DNA of 64,000 nucleotides, taken from JAUVKT01 sp942491535 (GTDB taxonomy: Bacteria > Bacteroidota > Bacteroidia > Bacteroidales > VadinHA17). The notes beneath the pieces are model-generated. The model saw only the letters and a program-made list of their open reading frames with translations, was not told where the DNA came from and searched no databases. Positions within the stretch are counted from its first letter, which is position 1, and each line of letters begins with the position of its first letter. The stretch is taken from assembly GCA_942491535.1 (NCBI GenBank), contig CALOBV010000007.1, positions 248,001 through 312,000 on the forward strand, given 5' to 3'. Of the stretch, positions 27,146 to 34,868 are shown in pieces. Both the position numbers and the translations under genes were made by a program.

Positions 27146-30100
27146 ATGAAACAGAAAATAGCAGGATTAGTATTAGCTCTTGTTTTTACAGGGATTACAA
27201 ACATTTCGAAGGCTCAGGTACAAAATAAGTTCACCGGAGACGCTGAAACTTTCTCGACAGAACTCAGGTCATTTATGGGTCCCAACCTGAGCGAAGTACA
27301 ATCCACCCTTCTAAATAGCTTCATATCAACATGGGACAGCACTATATTTACCACTGAAATAAAAAATGGAATTATTAGCGCTTCTAATAGTCTGGTATTG
27401 AAACGAATGAGGCCCAATCCTCACTTCACCGACTACATGGGCACAATAATGAACTTTGTTAATTACGATGTCGACTTTAATAAACTGGAACAGTGGATAA
27501 CGGGCCTTAATGGAGTAGCACTGGAACAGTCTACATCTGTAAACAACCTGCACAGCTTTATTACATCGACCGGTGCATTGATTAGCGATAGCTTGCTGTA
27601 CAGCTCAAGAAGTGCAAGCTGGAAAATCCTTTCAAATAAATTTTCATTTGAAAATGACTCCGTCTTTAAGATCATCGTCCCGGAAACTGACCTTTTATGC
27701 TATACTAACTATGACAGTACCCTGATATATAATACTTCCGGAGTCTACATTCCAATAAGCCAGCTATGGCATGGTGTAAGAGGCAGGGTAACATGGGAAA
27801 AAGCCGGTTATGGTCCTGGTGAGGTATATGCAGATATCGATAAATATATCCTGGATATGACTAATTCAGCTTTCGAGATTGATTCGGCAGAATTTTCAAA
27901 TAGCATTTATTTTGATTCACCTGTTAAAGGGATGCTGAGCGACAGGGTAATAAGTATATCTGAGCCAGGCAAAGCAACATACCCAAGGTTTACAACATAC
28001 CAGTCGACCTTTTTTATCGAAGATATTTATGATAATATAGATTTCCAGGGAGGCTTGGCTTTCGAAGGGGCTTCAGTGAGAGGCACAGGAGGAACATATT
28101 CGCCTGCTAAACTTAAGATGTATCGAAACGATACCCTCTATGTTGATCTTAAATCAGCCAGTTTTATATTTAACAAGGAGAGCATCAGAAGCCAGTCGAC
28201 CGTATTTACACTTTACCTGGAAAACGACTCTATATACCACTCCGACATTGCCTTTACCTATAATGTCCCCGGGGCTGAGCTGAATACATACAGGTCGAGA
28301 TTCCCAACATCCCGAAGTCCTTATTACAGCTCCTACCATGGCATGGATATGTATTTTGAGTATCTCACATGGAAACTTAATGAATCCAAAATTACTCTTT
28401 CAAGAGCAAGAGGATCTTCTATTGGCCAGGCCTATTTTGAGTCTTTATCGTTTTTCAATGAGAATGAATTTCATCGCCTGATGGGCCTCGATGACTTTCA
28501 TCCTCTCTACAGGCTTAGCAAATTCGCTGAATACTATTATTCAGAAACTTTCCCGGTTGATGAGTTTGCAAGATGGATGAAACAGTCGCCCGAATATGCT
28601 ACAGCAATGTGTATTGACCTGGCTAACAAGGGATTCTTGTTCTACGACCGGGCCAACGATGAAGTCACTATTAAACCTAAGGTCTATGATTATATCGATT
28701 CTTACGCCAAAAGAAGAGATTATGATGTGATGAGTATCCTGAGTGAAACACAGGCACCGGTTGATAATGCCGTCCTTAATATGAGAAACTACAAAATGCG
28801 TATTAATGGCATACCCAGGATCTTTCTAAGCGATTCACAAAATGTAACGATCTATCCATATGACAGATCTATTACTCTTGAAAAGAACAGGTCTTTTGAA
28901 TTTAATGGGGTTGTTCAGGCAGGAATGATAACAATATTTGGTAATAATTTCAGGTTCAGCTATGATACCTTCAAGATCAGTATGCCAAATGTTGACTCAA
29001 TAGCTCTTTCGGTAATAACTGACGAAAGGGATGAATACGGAGGTTTACTGGCAAAAAATATTGAAGATCTGATCCAGATGACAAATGCCGAATTGTTAAT
29101 CGATGAACCTGATAATAAGTCTGGTCTTAAAAGCCTTAGCCAGTATCCTATATTCAGCGCAATCAGCGAATCATATATTTTCTATGATAGAATCCCTGGC
29201 CTTGAAGGGATTTATCCCCAGTCGGATTTCTATTTTAAGCTCGAACCATTTGTGTTTGAGAATACCGACAGGCTGCAGGAATCGGATCTTAACCTGAGAG
29301 GAGAGTTTACAGCCGGAAAGATAATGCCGACCTTCGAACAAAGGCTATCATTACAGAATGATAAGTCACTGGGATTTCTTTATGATATCCCGGAAGGAGG
29401 AGTCGAGCTTTTCGAAGGAAGAGGTGTAATGAATAATCAGATAAGTATGAGTAATTCAGGTCTGAAAGGTCATGGAACCTTGAATTACCTCACATCATCC
29501 TTCCTGTCTGATGAAATTAATATTTTCCCTGATTCAGTTGTTGCCACAGCACAAACCTTCAATGTTGAAAGTACTACTGTTTTCCCACAGGTAGAATCAG
29601 ATCTTACAAGCATTAAATGGTATCCATACAAAGATGAACTGCTTGCAGAGAAGGCAGGTGGAAGTGATTTTAAAATGTTTGATAATGGCACTGAGCTTAA
29701 AGGTAAGCTCATTCTGTCATCATCAGGTTTATCAGGTTCCGGAGAAGTTACTTTTACCGACTCAAGGATAGTTTCGAATAAATACAACTTCACAGATCAT
29801 ACTATAAGTGCCGACAGCTCTACCTATAACCTGAATTCAATATCCGGTGATGGTTTTGCATTTATTGCAGAAGACGCCAGTACCTTCGTAGATTTTGATG
29901 AGGAAATATCACGGTTCAGCTTAAATTCCGATAAATCATTGGTAATGTTCCCGGAGATAAGCTATATCTGCACTATGACTGACTTCGAGTATGATATGCA
30001 GGAGAAGATTCTTTCAATGGAGCAGAAAGGAAGGGAAAGCACTACATTGATGCCTGCTGAAAAGTTGCTTGCCCAGGATATGGAAAATCTTGAAAAACCT

Positions 30101-31651
30101 ACTTTTTTCAGCACTCATATGGTCAACGATACACTTAAATTCAGTGCAACGCGTGGACGATACCTCCTCCAGGAAGAGAAGATCATAGCTGAAGATGTTA
30201 ATTACATAAAGGTTGCCGATGCACTAATCCAGCCCGACCAGGGTGTCCTGAGGATAAACAAGGGTGCAAAATTCGATAAACTGAATGAATCCCTAATAGC
30301 TATTAATAACAGCCACCTGATTCATTCAGCACAGGTAAATATAATGAATACTCGCAGGTACGAGGCCAGCGGCATCTACGATTATGTAGACGTGAATAAT
30401 GAGATTCAGCCTATTACCTTCTCAGAAATTATTATTGATTCACTGAGGTCGAAAGGTACCGGGTTTATACCACAGACACAAAATTTCAAATTCAATCCAC
30501 ATTTTACATTTACAGGAGATGTACATCTGAAATCTGAAAATCCCCTCCTTAACTTCCTGGGATCATCAGGCATCGTTCACGATTGCGATTATATTGGGAG
30601 TACACCCATGAAGTTCAGGGCAGATATAGATCCTCTTAACATTATGATACCTGTTGTAGATAATGCAAGGGATATAAACGGAAACCTGATAACAGCGGGC
30701 ACCTATATTACAATCGACTCCACTCATATTTATTCTTCATTTCTGTCGAAGGGTAAATCATGGAGCGATGTAGCACTTGTAGATGCAAATGGTTGGCTTG
30801 TATATGATAAAAATGCGGGTAAATACAAAATTGCCGGGAAAGATAAACTTGCCAATTTATCTCAGGCCGGACCAATAATTACATTTGACAAAATAAATTG
30901 CGATGTATACAGCGAAGGACCGGTAAACCTTGGACTGGATTATGGTCTTGTTAAATTAACGGCTGCGGGCGATGTGCTTCACACAACAGATTCATCAAGA
31001 GTAGATATCAATCTGATACTTGCCCTGGATTTTCATTTCTCTGAAGCTGCACTTACAAGCATGGCTGATGAAATAAGATTTATGGCAGGACTTGAAGGTG
31101 TTGATCTGAGCACCGAGAGATATAATCTTGCTATGCAGAATTTAATTGGTCGTGAAGCTGCAGACAGAATGAAGGAGGATATGGACCTTTATGGAATGGT
31201 CAGGTCATTACCAGACGATTTTAGTCCTGAAATTATTTTAAACGACCTTAAACTGGTATGGAATGATGAGTTCAGATCATACAGGTCGGTAGGTAAAATA
31301 GGTATTGGTTTTATCGGACCTAATGCACTTAATGTTAAGGTAGATGGCTACGTTGAGCTCCAAAAACGCAGATCAGGCGATATGCTTGATATATACCTTA
31401 AGGCTGATAACTCTACCTGGTTCTGGTTTAGCTACACAAGGGGTGTGATGATGTCCCTGGCAGGAAGTAATGCATTCAATACAATTATTAGGGAAGAAAA
31501 ATTAAATACCAGGAAGCACCCTGATAATTCAATTCGCTTGCCTTATACATATATGCTGGGTGTTCAGGAAAGACTTGATACCTTCCTGAGGCGTATGGAG
31601 GGACGGGAAGAGGGTAATATTATAGAAGATGACCTTCAATTCAAGCCCTGA
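27146..31651 (+). CDS. giant secreted protein of unknown function (1501 residues)
   Basis: Begins with a signal peptide (MKQKIAGLVLALVFTGITNI, cleavage near KAQ at ~24). The long mature chain is mainly beta-like. Repeated local motifs of Gly-x-Gly type recur at intervals: VRGTGGTYSP (~311), GLKGHGTL (~772) and GLSGSGEV (~861). Each is followed by alternating Ser/Thr-rich strands, which suggests stacked beta repeats such as a helix or AsmA-like sheet. Residues ~460-530 look helical. There is no C-terminal T9SS sorting domain and no barrel end. It is between prmA and rsmE, with 6 bp and a 1-bp overlap, so it is expressed with housekeeping genes. I do not recognise the family. Confidence 0.85.
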   Translation: MKQKIAGLVLALVFTGITNISKAQVQNKFTGDAETFSTELRSFMGPNLSEVQSTLLNSFISTWDSTIFTTEIKNGIISASNSLVLKRMRPNPHFTDYMGTIMNFVNYDVDFNKLEQWITGLNGVALEQSTSVNNLHSFITSTGALISDSLLYSSRSASWKILSNKFSFENDSVFKIIVPETDLLCYTNYDSTLIYNTSGVYIPISQLWHGVRGRVTWEKAGYGPGEVYADIDKYILDMTNSAFEIDSAEFSNSIYFDSPVKGMLSDRVISISEPGKATYPRFTTYQSTFFIEDIYDNIDFQGGLAFEGASVRGTGGTYSPAKLKMYRNDTLYVDLKSASFIFNKESIRSQSTVFTLYLENDSIYHSDIAFTYNVPGAELNTYRSRFPTSRSPYYSSYHGMDMYFEYLTWKLNESKITLSRARGSSIGQAYFESLSFFNENEFHRLMGLDDFHPLYRLSKFAEYYYSETFPVDEFARWMKQSPEYATAMCIDLANKGFLFYDRANDEVTIKPKVYDYIDSYAKRRDYDVMSILSETQAPVDNAVLNMRNYKMRINGIPRIFLSDSQNVTIYPYDRSITLEKNRSFEFNGVVQAGMITIFGNNFRFSYDTFKISMPNVDSIALSVITDERDEYGGLLAKNIEDLIQMTNAELLIDEPDNKSGLKSLSQYPIFSAISESYIFYDRIPGLEGIYPQSDFYFKLEPFVFENTDRLQESDLNLRGEFTAGKIMPTFEQRLSLQNDKSLGFLYDIPEGGVELFEGRGVMNNQISMSNSGLKGHGTLNYLTSSFLSDEINIFPDSVVATAQTFNVESTTVFPQVESDLTSIKWYPYKDELLAEKAGGSDFKMFDNGTELKGKLILSSSGLSGSGEVTFTDSRIVSNKYNFTDHTISADSSTYNLNSISGDGFAFIAEDASTFVDFDEEISRFSLNSDKSLVMFPEISYICTMTDFEYDMQEKILSMEQKGRESTTLMPAEKLLAQDMENLEKPTFFSTHMVNDTLKFSATRGRYLLQEEKIIAEDVNYIKVADALIQPDQGVLRINKGAKFDKLNESLIAINNSHLIHSAQVNIMNTRRYEASGIYDYVDVNNEIQPITFSEIIIDSLRSKGTGFIPQTQNFKFNPHFTFTGDVHLKSENPLLNFLGSSGIVHDCDYIGSTPMKFRADIDPLNIMIPVVDNARDINGNLITAGTYITIDSTHIYSSFLSKGKSWSDVALVDANGWLVYDKNAGKYKIAGKDKLANLSQAGPIITFDKINCDVYSEGPVNLGLDYGLVKLTAAGDVLHTTDSSRVDINLILALDFHFSEAALTSMADEIRFMAGLEGVDLSTERYNLAMQNLIGREAADRMKEDMDLYGMVRSLPDDFSPEIILNDLKLVWNDEFRSYRSVGKIGIGFIGPNALNVKVDGYVELQKRRSGDMLDIYLKADNSTWFWFSYTRGVMMSLAGSNAFNTIIREEKLNTRKHPDNSIRLPYTYMLGVQERLDTFLRRMEGREEGNIIEDDLQFKP

Positions 31652-32355
31652 TGCATATATTTTACTCAAATTCATATGATGGTAAGATTTTTACCCTGGA
31701 TGAGGCAGAATCATTACACCTGGCCAGGGTTCTGAGGCTAAAACCCGGAGATGATGCAAGAGTAATAAACGGTTCCGGATCATTCTTTAACTGCAGGGTT
31801 ATTGACGCGAATAAGAAATTTGCGACCCTGGAAGTAATATCGCTTTTAGAGAACTATAAAAAAAGAGATTATTATCTTCATATAGCTATTGCACCAACAA
31901 AGAATATCGACCGCTTCGAATGGTTTATTGAAAAAAGTGTTGAAATAGGCATAGATAAGATAACACCTCTAATATGTGAAAGATCAGAAAGAAGGGTAAC
32001 CAAAACTCAAAGGAGCCGGAAAATTATTATTTCAGCAATGAAACAATCACTTAAAGCATATGAGACTATTATCAGCGAAGCTATGCCATTCAAAAGAGTA
32101 ATTGAAGAATGTCCAGAGTCAAATAAGTTTATTGCCCATTGCAGCGATAGCGGTAATCAGGATAAATTATCAAAGCTTGTTAAACCAGGATCTGACGGCC
32201 TGGTATTAATAGGACCGGAAGGTGATTTTAGCACTAATGAAGTCGATATGGCTATTAATAAAGGATTTAAGGAAGTAAATCTGGGTGAGAGCAGGCTAAG
32301 AACTGAAACTGCAGGCGTTATAGCCTGCAGTATGTATTATTTTATTAATTTGTAA
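31651..32355 (+). CDS. rsmE: 16S rRNA m3U1498 methyltransferase
   Basis: 234 residues. The N-terminal PUA-like part (ESLHLARVLRLKPGDDARVINGSG) is followed by the SPOUT domain with its knot motifs: WFIEKSVEIGIDKITPL, LVLIGPEGDFSTNEV, NLGESRLRTETAGV. It methylates U1498 in the decoding centre. Its ATG shares its A with the TGA of the giant protein gene (TGATG), so translation is coupled. It is convergent with the RHH gene on the other strand, 5 bp away. Confidence 0.95.
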   Translation: MHIFYSNSYDGKIFTLDEAESLHLARVLRLKPGDDARVINGSGSFFNCRVIDANKKFATLEVISLLENYKKRDYYLHIAIAPTKNIDRFEWFIEKSVEIGIDKITPLICERSERRVTKTQRSRKIIISAMKQSLKAYETIISEAMPFKRVIEECPESNKFIAHCSDSGNQDKLSKLVKPGSDGLVLIGPEGDFSTNEVDMAINKGFKEVNLGESRLRTETAGVIACSMYYFINL

Positions 32356-32360
32356 TCTTC

Positions 32361-32525
32361 CTAATCTTTCTTATCCCTTTTAAGCCTTCCTGATTTTTTT
32401 AAAGCCTGGTCGATAATCCATTCAAGTTGCCCATTTGTGCTTCTGAACTCATCGGCAGCCCAATTTTCAATAGCTTTCATCTTTTCTGTAGAAATTCTTA
32501 ATACAAATGGCTTTTTCTGGCTCAT
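32361..32525 (-). CDS. Arc-family ribbon-helix-helix DNA-binding protein (54 residues)
   Basis: A 54-residue protein (MSQKKPFVLRISTEKMKAIE, then WAADEFRSTNGQLEWIIDQ, ending KKSGRLKRDKKD). The pattern is a beta-ribbon (PFVLRIS) and two helices with a turn at FRSTNG, as in the Arc/MetJ ribbon-helix-helix fold that binds operators as a dimer. The ATG lies 1 bp after the SPFH stop, so the two are one operon; to my knowledge Arc-type proteins commonly neighbour SPFH genes in Bacteroidota. It could regulate its own operon through the boxes upstream of the SPFH gene. Confidence 0.85.
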   Translation of the reverse strand: MSQKKPFVLRISTEKMKAIENWAADEFRSTNGQLEWIIDQALKKSGRLKRDKKD

Positions 32526-32526
32526 A

Positions 32527-33381
32527 TTATTGATGTAAAGTACCTGTATTTACAACAGGAGTAGCATCCTTATCGCTGCATAGCACGACCATAAGATTAC
32601 TAACCATACTTGCCTTCTTTTCCTCGTCGAATTCAACAATCTCTTTTTCGATAAGCTGATCAAGTGCCATCTGCACCATCGATACGGCACCTTCAACAAT
32701 TTTAAATCTCGCTGCAACTATTGCTGTTGCCTGCTGCCTCCTTAGCATTGCTCCTGCAATCTCTTCTGCATAGGCAATATAATTTATCCTGGCTTCAATA
32801 ACTGTAATACCAGCAATTTCTAATCTTTCCCTTATCTCCCTTTCAAGTTCCTCATTAACCTCTTCTCCCCCACCTCTCAAAGTAACGGTTGCTTCATGAT
32901 CCTCGAAATTATCATACGAATATGAGCCTGCCAGTTTTCGCAAGGCAGCATCACTCTGTACAAATACAAAATGTTGGTATTCATCAACATCAAAAGCAGC
33001 TTTATACGTATTATCTACCTTCCAGACAAGAACACATCCAATCTTTATAGGGTTACCTATTTTATCGTTTACCTTAATAGGATCACTGTCAAAGTTACGT
33101 GCTCTTAGAGAAACGTTCTTTTTTACATAAAACGGGTTAACCCAGAAAAACCCATTATCCTTAATTGTTCCCTTATATGCCCCAAAAAGAACCATTACAC
33201 ACGACTCATTTGGATTTACAACAGTAAAGCCAACATTGGTAAAAATAAAAAGAACAATACATATAATTCCAAGCCAGATTATTTCATTCATAAACGACAA
33301 TATTGCTCCGGCAATGAATAGCAGCACTACAAAGAGTACAAGGTACCCCGATACAGCTTTAAAAGTCTTTTCAGTTTTCAT
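32527..33381 (-). CDS. SPFH/band-7 domain membrane protein
   Basis: 284 residues. Two adjacent N-terminal hydrophobic helices (residues ~10-55), then FTVVNPNESCVMVLFGAYKGT, which begins the SPFH domain, and WKVDNTYKAAFDVDEYQHFV. A charged helical tail (EELEREIRERLEIAGITVIEARINY, IAGAMLRRQQATAIVAARF) is the usual oligomerisation region. Such proteins form cage-like membrane assemblies linked to protease control and membrane organisation. The protein ends near residue 284, normal for this subfamily. Transcribed with the RHH gene; the upstream region has the 11-bp-spaced box array. Confidence 0.9.
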   Translation of the reverse strand: MKTEKTFKAVSGYLVLFVVLLFIAGAILSFMNEIIWLGIICIVLFIFTNVGFTVVNPNESCVMVLFGAYKGTIKDNGFFWVNPFYVKKNVSLRARNFDSDPIKVNDKIGNPIKIGCVLVWKVDNTYKAAFDVDEYQHFVFVQSDAALRKLAGSYSYDNFEDHEATVTLRGGGEEVNEELEREIRERLEIAGITVIEARINYIAYAEEIAGAMLRRQQATAIVAARFKIVEGAVSMVQMALDQLIEKEIVEFDEEKKASMVSNLMVVLCSDKDATPVVNTGTLHQ

Positions 33382-33406
33382 ATTAGAATATATTAATTAA
33401 GATTAG

Positions 33407-33436
33407 TGATATTGTTTTGATATCACTAAGATATCA
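33407..33436 (-). promoter_or_regulatory. three TGATATCA-like boxes at 11-bp pitch before the SPFH gene
   Basis: TGATATTG (33407-33414), TGATATCA (33418-33425, perfect palindrome) and AGATATCA (33429-33436) start exactly 11 bp apart, one helical turn each. The nearest box lies 26 bp upstream of the SPFH ATG at 33381. The pattern suits cooperative binding of RHH dimers on one DNA face. The likely ligand is the RHH protein of the same operon; this is inference. Confidence 0.55.
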
Positions 33437-33459
33437 TATTTTATAATACAAAACAAGTT

Positions 33460-33508
33460 TTATTAGTTATTAGTTATTGGTTATTGGTTATTGGTTATTA
33501 GTTATTAG
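33460..33508. repeat. heptamer tandem repeat, TTATTRG x7
   Basis: Seven contiguous 7-bp units: TTATTAG, TTATTAG, three of TTATTGG, TTATTAG and TTATTAG. It lies between the SPFH operator boxes and the larger repeat array. Confidence 0.93.
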
Positions 33509-33570
33509 CTCTGCTTTGCAGAGCGTATAATATTTATTAGCTCGAGCTTTGCAGAGCGTATAATAACCAT
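33508..33570. repeat. two related hairpin units ending GCAGAGCGTATAATA
   Basis: GCTCTGC-TTT-GCAGAGC (33508-33524) is a perfect 7-bp hairpin. A diverged second copy (GCTCGAGCTTTGCAGAGC, from 33540) follows. Both continue into GTATAATA. They share the GCTC...TTTGC...GAGC core with the 29-bp units that follow, so a common origin is likely. Confidence 0.75.
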
Positions 33571-33866
33571 TAACGCGAGCAAAGCGAGCAAATAACAACT
33601 AACCATTAACGCGAGCAAAATTAAACACTAACGCGAGCACAGCGAGCAATTAACCACTAACGCGAGCGTATCGAGCCAGTAACCATTAACGCGAGCAAAG
33701 CGAGCCAGTAACCATTAACGCGAGCAAAGCGAGCAATTAGCGAGCACTTAACCATTAACGCGAGCAAAGCGAGCAATTAACCACTAACGCGAGCAAAGCG
33801 AGCCAGTAACCATTAACGCGAGCATAGCGAGCAATTAACCACTAACGCGAGCACAGCGAGCAAATA
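33571..33866. repeat. 29-bp tandem repeat array, 10 copies
   Basis: Ten copies of a 29-bp unit starting TAACGCGAGC, then NNAGCGAGC and a variable AT-rich end. Starts are at 33571, 33607, 33629, 33658, 33687, 33716, 33756, 33785, 33814 and 33843. Spacing is exactly 29 bp in seven of nine steps that are regular; the others are 36 and 22 (an uneven second unit), and 40 (an 11-bp insertion carrying an extra GCGAGC). Units are contiguous with no unique spacers. Each holds a direct repeat GCGAGC-AAA-GCGAGC. It fills the spacer between the SPFH promoter and a small gene. Confidence 0.93.
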
Positions 33867-33871
33867 AGCAT

Positions 33872-34045
33872 CTATAACTGTTTCAACAGGTTATTTATGC
33901 ATCTATCACAGGGAGAATGCTCAACAGCATCCAGTAACTTAATCAGATCGTCATATATATACTCATACCCATATGCATCGGCCACAAGATCGAGATTAGT
34001 AGTATTGATATCAGAAAAAGTTAAGAGTGTAAAATTTCTATTCAT
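33872..34045 (-). CDS. small unknown protein (57 residues) downstream of ECF sigma gene
   Basis: A 57-residue open frame from ATG 34045, starting MNRNFTLLTFSDINTTNLD and ending HSPCDRCINNLLKQL. It has no signal peptide and is acidic; a CDRC pair near the C-terminus (residues 46-49) could bind a metal or be redox active. It lies 59 bp after the sigma-factor stop codon, on the same strand, so it may be part of that operon. Codon use resembles genuine genes nearby, but the family is not recognised. It could be a small regulator of the sigma factor, which is only a guess from position. Confidence 0.5.
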   Translation of the reverse strand: MNRNFTLLTFSDINTTNLDLVADAYGYEYIYDDLIKLLDAVEHSPCDRCINNLLKQL

Positions 34046-34104
34046 AGGCAAACGCTCAGTTTTATAAAAATAACGGAGGGTCTGCCTTAATATTGTACTA
34101 TAAA

Positions 34105-34692
34105 CTAATTAACTGTAAGCGAGATATTTTTCTCCTCCATTAGCTTTCTGATATTAATAAGAGCATAACGCATTCTGCCCAGGGCAGTATTAATACTAAC
34201 ATCAGTCTGATCGGCAATCTCCCTAAAACTTAAGCCTGCGTAGTGTCTCAGCATAACTACTTCGCGCTGATCGTCGGGCAGTTCAAGAATAAGATTGCGT
34301 ATATCACTTTCAATCTGGTTCTTAACAATCACCTCCTCAATATTTGATTCGGACAACTTTTTTGAATTTAAAAGATCAGTCTCATATGAATCGTTTGAAA
34401 GCATATTTGATTGTTTTTCCCTTCTGAAGTGATCTATTATCAGGTTATGGGCAATACGCATCACCCAGGAAAGGAATTTACCGTTATCCTTATATTTCCC
34501 CGCCCGCAGTGAATTTATCACCTTAAGGAAGGTTTCCTGGAATATATCTTCTGCAAAACTCTTATCTCTTATATACATAGAGATATAAGTATAAAGCTTT
34601 GTTTTATGTCTGTGGATTAGTATTTCTATACCGGAGTTGTCTCCGTCTATAAACTGCCTAACCAACTGATAATCAGTTGCTTGATTTTTCAT
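34105..34692 (-). CDS. ECF-type RNA polymerase sigma factor
   Basis: 195 residues. Region 2 (TKLYTYISMYIRDKSFAEDIFQETFLKV, then GKFLSWVMRIAHNLIIDHFRRE) binds the core enzyme and the -10 element. Region 4 (ELPDDQREVVMLRHYAGLSFREIADQTD, then INTALGRMRYAL) has the helix-turn-helix for the -35 element. A linker of ~25 residues lies between. It has no extra C-terminal domain. No anti-sigma gene with a transmembrane segment follows; only the 57-residue gene does. It is divergent from uvrA. Confidence 0.93.
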   Translation of the reverse strand: MKNQATDYQLVRQFIDGDNSGIEILIHRHKTKLYTYISMYIRDKSFAEDIFQETFLKVINSLRAGKYKDNGKFLSWVMRIAHNLIIDHFRREKQSNMLSNDSYETDLLNSKKLSESNIEEVIVKNQIESDIRNLILELPDDQREVVMLRHYAGLSFREIADQTDVSINTALGRMRYALINIRKLMEEKNISLTVN

Positions 34693-34811
34693 TCTTACTC
34701 AACTATTGGTAAATGAGTAGAATTATTATATAGGCAGTCCTCCGGTTAAGTAAATAAATATTCGATCTATATATCTGCAATTAAATAAAAAAATATTAGA
34801 ATTAAAAATAT

Positions 34812-34819
34812 TACTTTTG
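34812..34819 (+). promoter_or_regulatory. TAnnTTTG -7 motif before uvrA
   Basis: TACTTTTG matches TAnnTTTG and leaves a ~45-nt leader to the uvrA ATG at 34869. No clear -33 TTTG. Confidence 0.4.
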
Positions 34820-34868
34820 GATTCACTTTATTTTACACTAATAATAAGTCATAGTTCAGACCCGGAAT

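Noticed and set aside
33571..33866. A possible CRISPR array with 29-bp repeats.
   Set aside because: Units are contiguous and no unique spacers separate them; there are no cas genes in the window.
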